A stretch of 29,611 nucleotides of DNA. Origin: DASSWG01 sp035705295. Its GTDB lineage: Bacteria; Bacteroidota; Bacteroidia; Flavobacteriales; Flavobacteriaceae. Location: NCBI GenBank assembly GCA_035705295.1, contig DASSWG010000027.1, positions 1 to 29,611 on the forward strand, in the 5' to 3' direction. Made by a program: the position numbers and the translations under genes. This document shows, piece after piece, positions 1 through 7,981 of the stretch. Position 1 is the stretch's first letter. The number at the start of each line of letters is the position of its first letter. A model generated the notes under the pieces. The model was not told the origin of the DNA and did no database searches. It saw nothing but the letters and a program-made list of their open reading frames with translations.

Positions 1-312
1 ATTTGTAAGTTGTTCGGTAATTATTCCCTGCTCCGAAACAGAAAGCGAAGAATTGTAGAAAGCTGCTGGAATTCCCGCCAATTTCAAAGCATCGACCTGA
101 TCTTTCATCAAAGCGATCAAAGGCGAAATCACGACTGTCAATCCATCTTGGAGCATCGCCGGCAATTGATAACAAAGCGATTTTCCGCCGCCCGTGGGCA
201 TCAAGGCCAATACATCGTTTCCGCCCAATACATTTTGGATGATTTTTTTCTGGTTCGGCCGAAATTGCGAAAAACCGAAATGTTGTTGCAGTGCGGCGGA
301 AAGGTTTTGCAT
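1..312 (-). CDS. recQ: ATP-dependent DNA helicase RecQ, N-terminal part (runs off the window)
   Basis: The first 104 residues of a RecQ-family 3'-5' DNA helicase, which acts in recombination and stalled-fork repair. The N-terminal FGFSQFRPNQ segment (motif 0) comes first. The Walker A motif MPTGGGKSLCYQLP follows near residues 38-51. Motif Ia, ISPLIALMKDQV, follows near residues 60-75. This order and spacing match E. coli RecQ closely. The DEAH box, RQC and HRDC domains would lie beyond the left edge. The start at 312 places motif 0 at the usual distance and lies just downstream of a TACCTTTG promoter element. The gene diverges from the permease at 492. The family call is secure; whether the protein is full length cannot be seen. 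Confidence 0.95.
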   Translation of the reverse strand, partial: MQNLSAALQQHFGFSQFRPNQKKIIQNVLGGNDVLALMPTGGGKSLCYQLPAMLQDGLTVVISPLIALMKDQVDALKLAGIPAAFYNSSLSVSEQGIITEQLTN

Positions 313-326
313 GGAAATGGTTTTTT

Positions 327-357
327 CAAAGGTAAAAAATTAAGGGTATTTATGAAA
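327..357 (-). promoter_or_regulatory. Probable vegetative promoter of recQ
   Basis: On the minus strand TACCTTTG (334 to 327) matches the Bacteroidota -7 consensus TAnnTTTG. TTTC (357 to 354) sits 19 nt upstream as a variant -33 element. The recQ start lies 14 nt past the -7 box, so the leader would be very short. The -33 box overlaps the edge of the palindrome at 355-387. Confidence 0.55.
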
Positions 358-387
358 CCTTCAAGGTTTTTAAAACCTTGAAGGTTT
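355..387. repeat. Nested palindrome with 16-bp arms
   Basis: A perfect inverted repeat: AAACCTTCAAGGTTTT (355-370), one central base, then its exact reverse complement (372-387). Each arm contains the smaller palindrome AAACCTT-C-AAGGTTT, so this is a palindrome made of palindromes. It lies between the two divergent promoters of recQ and the permease, so it is not a terminator of either gene. It could be an operator, a cruciform or a dispersed intergenic repeat. Confidence 0.85.
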
Positions 388-393
388 GGGAGG

Positions 394-422
394 TTTGGGT
401 TTATAAAATATTGATACCTTTG
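394..422 (+). promoter_or_regulatory. Probable vegetative promoter of the APC permease gene
   Basis: TTTG at 394-397, a 17-nt spacer, and TACCTTTG at 415-422 make a perfect Bacteroidota -33/-7 pair. Transcription would begin near 428, giving a leader of roughly 60 nt that contains the second palindrome (440-473). Confidence 0.7.
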
Positions 423-439
423 AAAAACACGTAAAAATT

Positions 440-473
440 AAACCTGACAGGTTTCAAAAAACCTGTCAGGTTT
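440..473. repeat. Nested palindrome with 15-bp arms and 4-nt loop, in the permease leader
   Basis: AAACCTGACAGGTTT (440-454), loop CAAA, then the exact reverse complement (459-473). Each arm is itself palindromic around one base, as in the neighbouring element at 355-387, with which it shares the pattern AAACCT-N3-AGGTTT. It lies downstream of the predicted transcription start and 18 nt before the TTG start codon, so the transcript could fold into a strong hairpin there. Confidence 0.85.
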
Positions 474-491
474 GAAAAAAACCGAGTTGAT

Positions 492-1709
492 TTGTCCAAA
501 CTTCAAGAAGAACCCTCGTCCCTAAAAAGAAGCCTAACGTTGCCACTATTGGTTTTTTATGGCGTGGGAACGATGCTGGGATTGGGAATTTATATTTTTA
601 TTGGAAAGGTTATCGGAACAGCCGGAATGTTGGCGCCTATGGCTTTCGTAATTGCGTCGATAGTAGCGGTTTTTTCCGGACTTTCTTTTGGAGAATTGGC
701 AGGCCGCGTTCCCAAAAGTGCTGGGGAGATGAATTTTATCCACAGGGCTTTCAATCTTAAATGGCTTTCCGCTATTATGGGATGGTTGATCGTTCTGTCG
801 GTCATCGTTTCCACCGCGACGGCGCTCAATGGATATGTGGGTTATGTGCACGTATTTGTCGATTTGCCGAGATGGCTTATCGTAACTTCCGTGATTCTAA
901 TTTTAACGGCGGTAGCGGCCTGGGGAATCACGGAATCGGCCCGCTTGATATTGATTGTTTCCATTCTTGATGTCGCTGCACTGATTTTTATTATGTTCCT
1001 TACCGGCGATGTGTTGGCCCAGCTTCCAACACGTATCGGGGAAATGGTCCCTTCTTTTCAACTGAGCGATTGGAGCTTGTTGTTTTCAGCGGCATTTTTG
1101 GCTTTTTATATGTTCATTGGTTTTGAGGACATGGTAAACCTTTCCGAAGAAGTAAAGCGCCCCGGTAAAAATATGGCCCGCGGAATTTGGATTGCCTTGG
1201 CCATTGTGGCGGTAATTTATTTAATCATTTCCACTATCGCCGTTTTGGCACCGGTATCCTTAGCGAATAGCGAAGCGCCCATTGCCGAACTTTTGCGTAG
1301 CGAAGCTCCGGGGTTCGAAAAAATTGTGAGTGTGGTACCCCTGATAACGCTGATAAATGGAGTGCTGGTACAAGTGATCGTCGGTGCCCGCCTAATGTAT
1401 GGAATGGCGGAAAAAAAGATGGCTCCAAAAATATTTCACCGTGTAAATCCAATAACACGAACACCGATTTTCGCCACTTTTTTTATAGGCGTTTTTATTA
1501 TTGTATTGGCACTTAATTTTTCTCTTTTGTCTCTGGGAAAAGCCTCCGTATTTATTCTGATTATCGTTTTTATCCTCTGTAATTTGTCCTTGATCGTTTT
1601 AAAACGAAGAAACCCAGATCCAGAAGGGGTACATACGTTCCCGATGATTGTCCCGGTTCTTGGCTTCGTTTTCAGCTTGGCGATTTTGTGTTTGCAGATT
1701 TTTTATTGA
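492..1709 (+). CDS. APC-superfamily amino acid permease
   Basis: A 405-residue inner-membrane protein with about eleven hydrophobic segments. The first carries the GxGxxxGLGIY-type unwound helix, here GVGTMLGLGIY at residues 24-34, typical of amino acid/polyamine/organocation permeases. The region with FIGFEDMVNLSEEVKRPGKNM (about 207-227) matches the conserved loop after helix 6, where these transporters contact substrate and partner helices. It probably imports or exchanges an amino acid; the substrate cannot be told. The start is TTG: reading upstream, an in-frame stop at 432-434 is reached without any ATG, and the first internal ATG would remove part of helix 1. The protein is slightly shorter than the usual 12-helix members. 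It has its own promoter and is monocistronic as far as can be seen. Confidence 0.85.
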   Translation: MSKLQEEPSSLKRSLTLPLLVFYGVGTMLGLGIYIFIGKVIGTAGMLAPMAFVIASIVAVFSGLSFGELAGRVPKSAGEMNFIHRAFNLKWLSAIMGWLIVLSVIVSTATALNGYVGYVHVFVDLPRWLIVTSVILILTAVAAWGITESARLILIVSILDVAALIFIMFLTGDVLAQLPTRIGEMVPSFQLSDWSLLFSAAFLAFYMFIGFEDMVNLSEEVKRPGKNMARGIWIALAIVAVIYLIISTIAVLAPVSLANSEAPIAELLRSEAPGFEKIVSVVPLITLINGVLVQVIVGARLMYGMAEKKMAPKIFHRVNPITRTPIFATFFIGVFIIVLALNFSLLSLGKASVFILIIVFILCNLSLIVLKRRNPDPEGVHTFPMIVPVLGFVFSLAILCLQIFY

Positions 1710-1730
1710 AAACCTTGACTAGGAGTCCCT

Positions 1731-1759
1731 TTTGACAGTTAATTTGAGGTTTATCCATG
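1731..1759 (+). promoter_or_regulatory. Possible promoter of the TPR/LuxR regulator gene
   Basis: TTTG at 1731-1734, 17 nt, then TATCCATG at 1752-1759, which differs from TAnnTTTG at one position. If it is used, the ATG at 1757 lies inside the promoter and cannot be the start of the next gene. This supports a start at 1820 or 1853. Confidence 0.4.
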
Positions 1760-1852
1760 AAATTTTTGTATTTTCATTTTGGAAAAAGGTACTGGCAGTA
1801 TGTTTTTTTAATTGCACAAATGCCAAAACCGACCATCAAAATGTGTCAAAAA

Positions 1853-3790
1853 ATGAGATTTGCCCACACAAATCGATACCCTCAATCTATCCAATATTCA
1901 AAACGTCTTGGGCACAAAAAATATGCCCTGTTATTTTTGTTGTTCTCCCTTGTGGGTTTTGGCCTTTTGGCACAAGATCAATCCGATAGCCTCCAAAAAG
2001 CACTTCAAAACAGCAATGGTACAGAACGCGCCGAGCTCCTTTTGAAAATCAGTTCATACACACGTCAAGCTGATGTTAAAAAAGCAATTGGGCAGGCGGG
2101 TGAAGCACTTCAAATAGCACAACGAATAGAAGATAGATCATTACAGGCCCAAAGCTATGCAAAACTCGGTTTTTATCATTCAATGATTGACCGCGATACC
2201 ACTGCTTTGGAAAATTTTTTGAGCGCGCTTAAAATAAACAGGCAATTGGGTAACCGGCTTGCGGAAGCCGAAGTTTTGCACAGCTTGGGACGTTTTTATT
2301 TAAACCAAGAAAACTACACCCGGTCCTTGGATTATTTTTTTCAAGCTTTGCGAATTCGGCAAGAAATGGGGAACAAAAACGAAACCGCCAATACCTTGTC
2401 CTACATTGGCGATCTTTATCGCGAACGCGGAGAAACCGAGCAGGCTGCTTCGTTCTTTAAGAAAGCGGTCATATTGGCCGAAGAAACCAACAACCTGAGG
2501 GAAATTTCAATATCAGGGGTAAAATTGGGGAATATGCTGCACCAACTTGGCAAATTCGAAGAAGCCACCCGTTATTTTGAACTTGCACTGAACGCGGCAA
2601 AAGAAATGAACAGCGTTCATGCGCAAGCCGGAATACTATTGGTAATGAGTTCGGCTTATCAAGATGAAAATTTGTACGATAGGGCTTTTGGTTTGAACCA
2701 AGAGCTCTTGGAAATCGCCAAGTTACAAAACAACAAAATCCTGCTGGGCCGTGGCTATGAAAACCTTGCCGGGATTTATACCGAAAAAGGCGAATTGGAG
2801 CGAGCAAACGAATATTATATCAAAGCCAACCAATTTTATAAAGAAATTCAATTTCCCACGCTTCCCGTCACCCATAAATTGATGCGGAACCTTATAGAAC
2901 AAAATAAAGCTGATAAAGCAATAAAAATCGGAGAGGCGGCATTGAAGGAAACAAAAGAAACAGCAGCTATGCAAGATCGGGGAAATTTAATCGAAACCCT
3001 TATTGGAGCCTACAAAAAACAAGAAAAGCCAATAAAAGCTTTGGGGTTGCAAGAAAAATTGATCACACTGAACAAACAAATTTTCGATACCGAAAAAGCG
3101 GAACAAATCGCCGAAATGCAAACCCGTTTTGAAACCGAACAAAAAGAAAGGGAAATCCTCTTGTTGGAGAAAGAAAGCGAAAAAGCCACATTGATGCGCA
3201 ACGGCCTTATCATCGGGATGTTCCTTCTCGCTGTGATCGCATTCCTGATCTACAACCGGCAACGATTGAAAATCAAGAAAAACAAAACCAACTTGGAAAA
3301 TACCCGCTTAAGGCAAAAGCAACTTAAACAGGATTTGGAATTCAAGAACAGGCAGCTTACCACGCTCAGTCTGAACATGGTGCAGAAAAACGAGGTGATG
3401 AAGGAACTGAAGCAACGCATTACCGAGATGAGGAACCAGCCGGGGACGAGTCCCAACAAAGTCTCGGCAAGCCTTATCCGTTTGGTGGATTACAGCTTCA
3501 ACCTGGACAAGGACTGGGAAGAGTTCAGGCTCTATTTTGAAGAGGTGCATTCCGGGTTTTTCGACCTGCTCAAGAAACGCTACCCAGATTTGACAACCAA
3601 CGAACTCCGCCTGTCGGCCTTGGTAAAACTAAACCTTACCATTAAGGAAATTTCCACCATCCTGAACATTTCCCCCGACAGTGTCAAAACTGCCCGTTAC
3701 CGCCTCAGAAAAAAGCTCGGCCTCGAAACCGAGGACAACCTCTCCGAGTTTTTGGGACTAATCGACAAAGCATCCGTTTCTGCTTCCTAA
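1853..3790 (+). CDS. Membrane-spanning TPR regulator with C-terminal LuxR-type HTH
   Basis: About 645 residues with the order: a signal/anchor segment (KKYALLFLLFSLVGFGLLAQ, about residues 22-41), a long array of tetratricopeptide repeats (about 45-390), a charged coiled coil, one transmembrane helix (about 450-470), a second coiled coil, and a C-terminal helix-turn-helix of the LuxR/GerE kind (about 585-635, NELRLSALVKLNLTIKEIST and following). This is a common Bacteroidota architecture: periplasmic TPRs sense or bind a partner and the cytoplasmic HTH binds DNA. The reading frame is open from an ATG at 1757, but that gives a long leader before the signal peptide and overlaps a promoter-like box, so 1853 is preferred and 1820 is possible. 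The T9SS and S74 genes follow on the same strand and are candidate targets. The ligand is unknown. Confidence 0.8.
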   Translation: MRFAHTNRYPQSIQYSKRLGHKKYALLFLLFSLVGFGLLAQDQSDSLQKALQNSNGTERAELLLKISSYTRQADVKKAIGQAGEALQIAQRIEDRSLQAQSYAKLGFYHSMIDRDTTALENFLSALKINRQLGNRLAEAEVLHSLGRFYLNQENYTRSLDYFFQALRIRQEMGNKNETANTLSYIGDLYRERGETEQAASFFKKAVILAEETNNLREISISGVKLGNMLHQLGKFEEATRYFELALNAAKEMNSVHAQAGILLVMSSAYQDENLYDRAFGLNQELLEIAKLQNNKILLGRGYENLAGIYTEKGELERANEYYIKANQFYKEIQFPTLPVTHKLMRNLIEQNKADKAIKIGEAALKETKETAAMQDRGNLIETLIGAYKKQEKPIKALGLQEKLITLNKQIFDTEKAEQIAEMQTRFETEQKEREILLLEKESEKATLMRNGLIIGMFLLAVIAFLIYNRQRLKIKKNKTNLENTRLRQKQLKQDLEFKNRQLTTLSLNMVQKNEVMKELKQRITEMRNQPGTSPNKVSASLIRLVDYSFNLDKDWEEFRLYFEEVHSGFFDLLKKRYPDLTTNELRLSALVKLNLTIKEISTILNISPDSVKTARYRLRKKLGLETEDNLSEFLGLIDKASVSAS

Positions 3791-3900
3791 AAGATAAAAA
3801 TCCGACTTCCATTTTTGTTAAAACCCACTTCTGCCCGGTTGTGTAAACGCTTTATATACTCCTTTCCCACTTTTTGTCCACCTGTTGTTTACCCTAAAAA

Positions 3901-3933
3901 TTGCCCAAAACAGCCTTGTCCAAAATAGATTTG
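3901..3933 (+). promoter_or_regulatory. Possible promoter of the T9SS/S74 gene pair
   Basis: TAGATTTG at 3926-3933 matches TAnnTTTG exactly. The nearest -33-like TTG is at 3901-3903, a rather long spacing of 22 nt. The position argues for the coding start at 3972 rather than an upstream ATG at 3885. Confidence 0.4.
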
Positions 3934-3971
3934 GGGTATCGGATTTTTTCAAAAAACCAGATAAAATAATC

Positions 3972-4544
3972 ATGAACCAAAAATCAAAAGCCATGAGACA
4001 ACTATTTCCTCCCAAAAAGAAAATCCAAAACAAACAGAAACGGAAAGGCTTTTACCTTTTGGCATTGATCTTCCTCTCTTTTTCCGGACTTCAAGCACAG
4101 AGGACTTTGAATGTTTCGGGTGGCAGCGCAACCATATCCGGTGACGTTTACGCCTATTCCATCGGCGAGATGGTTTTGGTAAACACCGTAACAAAACCCA
4201 ATTTAATTGTAACCCATGGCCTGTTACAGTCCAACGTGGACGAACTGAAAACCGAAGAGGTCAATTTGTTGACGGAGGGGTTGGAACTGTATCCCAACCC
4301 CGTGGACCATATCCTGTTTCTGCAACCTTCTTTGCCCGACGGGGGAAAGCTTTCCGTCGAGCTCTATGACCTTCTTGGAAGAATCGTCATGCAACGGGAG
4401 ACAAGGCTTGATTCGGGCATTGAAAAACAACAGCTCGACCTTTCCGCCCTGCAAACAGGGGTTTATTTGTTAAAGGCAAGCTTGGAACAAAATGGGAAAG
4501 TACACAACCGCAGTTTTAAAATAATCAAACGAAATACGTATTAG
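3972..4544 (+). CDS. Small secreted protein with T9SS type A sorting domain
   Basis: A 190-residue exported protein. A basic N-terminus and hydrophobic core (FYLLALIFLSFSGLQAQ, residues 27-43) form a Sec signal peptide. Residues 45-86 (VSGGSATISGDVYAYSIGEM and following, ending GLLQ) resemble a short domain often found before sorting signals in Bacteroidota. Residues 105-188 are a type A Por/T9SS C-terminal domain: ELYPNPVDHILFLQ, LYDLLGRIV, then DLSALQTGVYLLKA. After Sec export the C-terminal domain targets the protein through the T9SS to the cell surface, where it is normally cleaved. The start at 3972 (or 3993) is chosen because the upstream ATG lies before the promoter-like box. The S74 fibre gene begins 43 nt downstream, so co-transcription is likely. 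The mature part is tiny and has no recognisable enzyme domain. Confidence 0.85.
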   Translation: MNQKSKAMRQLFPPKKKIQNKQKRKGFYLLALIFLSFSGLQAQRTLNVSGGSATISGDVYAYSIGEMVLVNTVTKPNLIVTHGLLQSNVDELKTEEVNLLTEGLELYPNPVDHILFLQPSLPDGGKLSVELYDLLGRIVMQRETRLDSGIEKQQLDLSALQTGVYLLKASLEQNGKVHNRSFKIIKRNTY

Positions 4545-4587
4545 TAATCAGTTCTAAAACAACCCAATAATTTAATTACTCAAAACC

Positions 4588-6459
4588 ATGAAAACCAAGA
4601 TTCTATTACTCGCAAGTGCCATTTTGATGGCAACAAACCTTCAGGCCCAAGCCCCAGAAAAATTCAATTACCAGGGCATCGCCCGTGACAACACCGGTAC
4701 GCCGCTGGCCAACCAAGCCCTGGGGCTGCAAATCAGTATCCTCAGTCCGGCGAACACTCCTGTTTATGTGGAGACCCATTCGGTAAACACCAACGATTTC
4801 GGTTTGTACCATGTGGCCATTGGCGATGGGACGCCCGTATCCGGAACCATGGCCGGAGTGAATTGGGCCGGTGGCACCAAAAAGATAAAAGTGGAGATCG
4901 ACCCCAACGGTGGCACCAATTATACAGACTTGGGCACCACTGAACTCTTGAGTGTTCCTTATGCGCTTTATGCGGCTTCCGCTCCTAATGGAAACGGCTG
5001 GAAACTCAACGGGAATGCGGTGGGAAACAACAGTTTTATCGGAACCACCAATAACCAGGATCTAAGGTTTAAGGTAAACAACACCTCAGCTGGGTTTATA
5101 GAGGCCTCCGGGTCAACACAAAATACCGCATTGGGGCTCAATGCGCTAAGTGCCTTATCCACAGGTAGTGAAAATACTGCAATTGGCGGGAATGCTTTGG
5201 AAGTCAATACAACTGGCAAGGACAATACGGCTGTTGGCTACAAAGCTTTGAATGCGAATGTTACTGGAGTAGATAATACTGCGATAGGGCATGAGGCTTT
5301 GGCAAATTCGTTGGCGGATCGAAATACAGCAGTAGGATTTCGTGCTTTGACCGAAAATACGTTAGGAGAATACAACACTGCAAGTGGTTATCGGGCTCTT
5401 GAAGATAACACAACAGGTGGTTTTAATACAGCTACCGGCGCCTATGCTATGGAAGAAACAAATAGCGGCAGTTACAATACCGCCATGGGCTATAGTGCAC
5501 TTGAATCCAATGATACAGGTGAAGAAAATTCCGCTTTTGGAGCATTGTCCTTGTCCTTTAATAGCACAGGACAAGAAAATTCCGCTTTTGGTTATCGTTC
5601 ATTGCACGCAAATACCACTGGAGTGGAAAATTCTGCAATGGGTTTCGAAGCAATGGAAGATAATACAACTGGGCAACAAAACACGGCCATGGGCTCCCTT
5701 GCGCTCAACAACAACACAATTGGCGACTTCAACACGGCAGTTGGTTATGTGGCCATGCTCTCCAATACCACCGGTTCTTACAATACTGCATTGGGAAGAA
5801 ACGCATTAGGAGTTACTACAAGTGATTTAAATACCGCAGTTGGTCATGGATCTTTAAACAATTTGTCAGGAAGTGCTAATAACAATACCGCTTTAGGAGC
5901 CGGCACGGATATCAGTGACAATTCGGACAATTCCACGGCAATCGGAAATGGCGCCAGTGTCACCGGTTCCAATAAAATAGTCTTTGGAAACATCTCCATC
6001 ACCTCCATTGGCGGATTTGACAGTTTTACCAACCTGAGCGATGTACGTTTCAAAACCAATATGCAACCTCTGGAACACGGCTTGGATTTTATCCTAAAAC
6101 TGCAGCCCATCACTTATCACTACAACATGGAAAAACTCCACAGTTTTATGGAACAACGTGAAGGCGAGGCGGAGGAGCCCGATCCCGAATGGCTGGGCGA
6201 AGCCATGGCCGCAAAAGCTGCAATTCAATATACCGGGTTCAGTGCCCAGCAAGTGGAGCAGGTTTCCCAAGAGATCGGCTATGATTTTAGCGGGGTACAT
6301 GTCCCGGAAAATTCCCTCGACCATTATAGTTTGGCCTACGCCGAGTTTGTGGTTCCTTTGGTAAAAGCCATTCAGGAACAACAAAAAATCATTCAGGACC
6401 TGCAGAAGACCATCAAAAATATGCAAGCCCGGCTTTCCGCGGTCGAAAATCGGGAATAG
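4588..6459 (+). CDS. Secreted fibre-like repeat protein with C-terminal S74 endosialidase-chaperone domain
   Basis: 623 residues. A signal peptide (1-20) is followed by a Bacteroidota N-terminal domain (about 24-130, FNYQGIARDNTGTPLANQ to SVPYALYA). Next comes a linker, and then seventeen copies of a repeat of the form NTAxGxxALxxNTTGxx (residues 179 to about 455, nearly all 17 residues long). The C-terminus is a Peptidase S74 (intramolecular chaperone) domain starting at LSDVRFKTN, with Ser484 and Lys489 placed as the Ser-Lys dyad of self-cleaving endosialidase chaperones. It ends in a coiled coil (about 585-620). In phage tail spikes this domain trimerises the fibre and then cuts itself off. 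Here a cell-surface trimeric fibre or adhesin is inferred. No T9SS sorting domain is present, so the route across the outer membrane is unclear. Confidence 0.85.
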   Translation: MKTKILLLASAILMATNLQAQAPEKFNYQGIARDNTGTPLANQALGLQISILSPANTPVYVETHSVNTNDFGLYHVAIGDGTPVSGTMAGVNWAGGTKKIKVEIDPNGGTNYTDLGTTELLSVPYALYAASAPNGNGWKLNGNAVGNNSFIGTTNNQDLRFKVNNTSAGFIEASGSTQNTALGLNALSALSTGSENTAIGGNALEVNTTGKDNTAVGYKALNANVTGVDNTAIGHEALANSLADRNTAVGFRALTENTLGEYNTASGYRALEDNTTGGFNTATGAYAMEETNSGSYNTAMGYSALESNDTGEENSAFGALSLSFNSTGQENSAFGYRSLHANTTGVENSAMGFEAMEDNTTGQQNTAMGSLALNNNTIGDFNTAVGYVAMLSNTTGSYNTALGRNALGVTTSDLNTAVGHGSLNNLSGSANNNTALGAGTDISDNSDNSTAIGNGASVTGSNKIVFGNISITSIGGFDSFTNLSDVRFKTNMQPLEHGLDFILKLQPITYHYNMEKLHSFMEQREGEAEEPDPEWLGEAMAAKAAIQYTGFSAQQVEQVSQEIGYDFSGVHVPENSLDHYSLAYAEFVVPLVKAIQEQQKIIQDLQKTIKNMQARLSAVENRE

Positions 6460-6485
6460 TGTTTAGTAAGCAGTGATGACGAATA

Positions 6486-6531
6486 GCTTAATAACCAATA
6501 ACCTGTCTGCCGGCAAGGCAGGCTTAATAAC
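6486..6531. repeat. GC-rich palindromic element flanked by 10-bp direct repeats
   Basis: CCTGTCTGCCGGCAAGGCAGG (6502-6522) is an imperfect palindrome centred on TGCCGGCA. It stands out in AT-rich intergenic DNA. The 10-mer GCTTAATAAC occurs at 6486-6495 and again at 6522-6531, bracketing it like a target-site duplication. It lies between the S74 gene and the flavoenzyme gene and has no T-run, so it is at best a weak terminator. Confidence 0.7.
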
Positions 6532-6540
6532 AACAAACCC

Positions 6541-7953
6541 ATGGAAATCATAAAAAATACTACCGAAAGGCCAAGCCCAGAAAAAATCGAGGCTTTTGAA
6601 ACGGCTTTGCGGGGTGAGTTGATCCGCCCCGAAGATGAAAATTACGAGGATGCAAGGGCAATTTACAATGCCATGATCGACAAACGCCCTGGCTTCATAG
6701 CTCAATGCGAAAATGTGGCGGATGTCATCGCCTCGGTGGACTTTGCCAGGGAAAACAAACTCTTGCTAGCCATTCGTGGTGGTGGGCATAGTGCGCCGGG
6801 ATTTGGAACCTGTGAAGGTGGATTGGTCATCGACCTCTCCAAAATGAAAGGCATCCGTGTTGACCCGGAAAACCTCACGGTGCGCGTGGAACCGGGATGT
6901 ACCTGGGGCGAAGTCGATCACGCCACGAATGCCTTCGGGTTGGCCACCGTCAGCGGGGTGATTTCCACCACCGGGGTTGGTGGGTTGACCTTGGGCGGAG
7001 GTATCGGGCATCTGGACCGGAAGTACGGACTTACTATCGACAACTTGTTGGAAGTCGATGTGGTTCTGGCCGATGGGCGATTTGTCACGGCCAATGCCGA
7101 GAAAAACGAAGACCTGTTTTGGGCGCTTCGGGGAGGGGGCGGAAATTTTGGCGTGGTAACCTCTTTTAAGTTCAAATTGCATCCCGTGGATACTATCATG
7201 GGCGGGCCGACCCTTTGGCCATTGGAACAAGCACCGGAAGTCCTGCGTTGGTATCGAAAATTTATGACCAAAGAAGCCCCGGAAGATTTAAATGGATTTT
7301 TCGCCTTTCTTGAAGTTCCGCCCGGGCCTCCTTTTCCAGAGGAATTGCACAACAAGAAAATGTGTGGGATTGTCTGGTGCTATACCGGTCCCAAGGAAAA
7401 AACCGACGAGGTTTTCGCTCCTGTTTTAAAAGTGGGCAGCCCCGCGATGCACGGGGTGCATGAAATGCCGTACCCCGCACTTCAAAGCGCTTTTGACGCG
7501 CTGTTGCCCAAAGGCCTGCAACATTACTGGAAAGCAGATTTTATCACGGAAATCAGCGATGAGGCCATAGAAGAGCATATGAAGTATGCCGAGGTTCCCA
7601 ATTTGTTGTCCACCATGCATTTGTACCCCATAAATGGCGTATCGCACCGGGTGGACAAAAACGATACGGCCTGGAGCTATCGGGAAGCAAATTGGGGAAT
7701 GGTCATTGCCGGCATTACCGATGATCCTTCTGAAAACGGGCATATACAAACCTGGGTGAAAAATTATTGGGAAGCCATTCATCCCCATTCCTCTGGCGGG
7801 GGTTATGTGAATATGATGGGGGAAGGGGACGAAGGCCGCATCAAAGCCAGTTACCGCGATAATTATGACCGGTTGGTGGAAATCAAAACCAAATATGACC
7901 CCGAAAATTTATTTCGGGTGAACCAGAATATCAAACCGAAAAATAATGCTTGA
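6541..7953 (+). CDS. FAD-binding oxidoreductase of the berberine bridge enzyme (BBE/VAO) type
   Basis: 470 residues with an N-terminal FAD_binding_4 domain (about 50-195) and a C-terminal BBE domain (about 420-465, YVNMMGEGDEGR to NLFRVNQNIKP). In RGGGHSAPGFG, His83 is the usual 8-alpha-histidyl attachment site for FAD. The second attachment residue of bicovalent members, a Cys in the segment GGGIGHLDRKYGLTIDN (about 157-173), is absent, so one covalent bond is predicted. Family members oxidise sugars, alcohols or alkaloid-like compounds, passing electrons to oxygen. No signal peptide is visible, so the enzyme is probably cytoplasmic. The DUF4242 gene follows after 28 nt, suggesting an operon. 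The substrate cannot be assigned. Confidence 0.88.
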   Translation: MEIIKNTTERPSPEKIEAFETALRGELIRPEDENYEDARAIYNAMIDKRPGFIAQCENVADVIASVDFARENKLLLAIRGGGHSAPGFGTCEGGLVIDLSKMKGIRVDPENLTVRVEPGCTWGEVDHATNAFGLATVSGVISTTGVGGLTLGGGIGHLDRKYGLTIDNLLEVDVVLADGRFVTANAEKNEDLFWALRGGGGNFGVVTSFKFKLHPVDTIMGGPTLWPLEQAPEVLRWYRKFMTKEAPEDLNGFFAFLEVPPGPPFPEELHNKKMCGIVWCYTGPKEKTDEVFAPVLKVGSPAMHGVHEMPYPALQSAFDALLPKGLQHYWKADFITEISDEAIEEHMKYAEVPNLLSTMHLYPINGVSHRVDKNDTAWSYREANWGMVIAGITDDPSENGHIQTWVKNYWEAIHPHSSGGGYVNMMGEGDEGRIKASYRDNYDRLVEIKTKYDPENLFRVNQNIKPKNNA

Positions 7954-7981
7954 ACAAAAGTTTAACCAAACTCAAATTATC

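Noticed and set aside
5384..5809. 141-codon open frame in another frame inside the S74 protein gene
   Set aside because: It arises from the regular 51-bp repeats, which keep alternative frames open. The main frame has signal peptide, repeats and S74 domain.
6502..6522. Palindrome considered as a terminator of the S74 gene
   Set aside because: No T-run follows on either strand and the stem is imperfect. The flanking direct repeats suggest an insertion instead.
7946..7981. Upstream ATG of the DUF4242 gene overlapping the flavoenzyme stop
   Set aside because: The twelve extra residues are not part of the family, whose proteins begin MPKYL.
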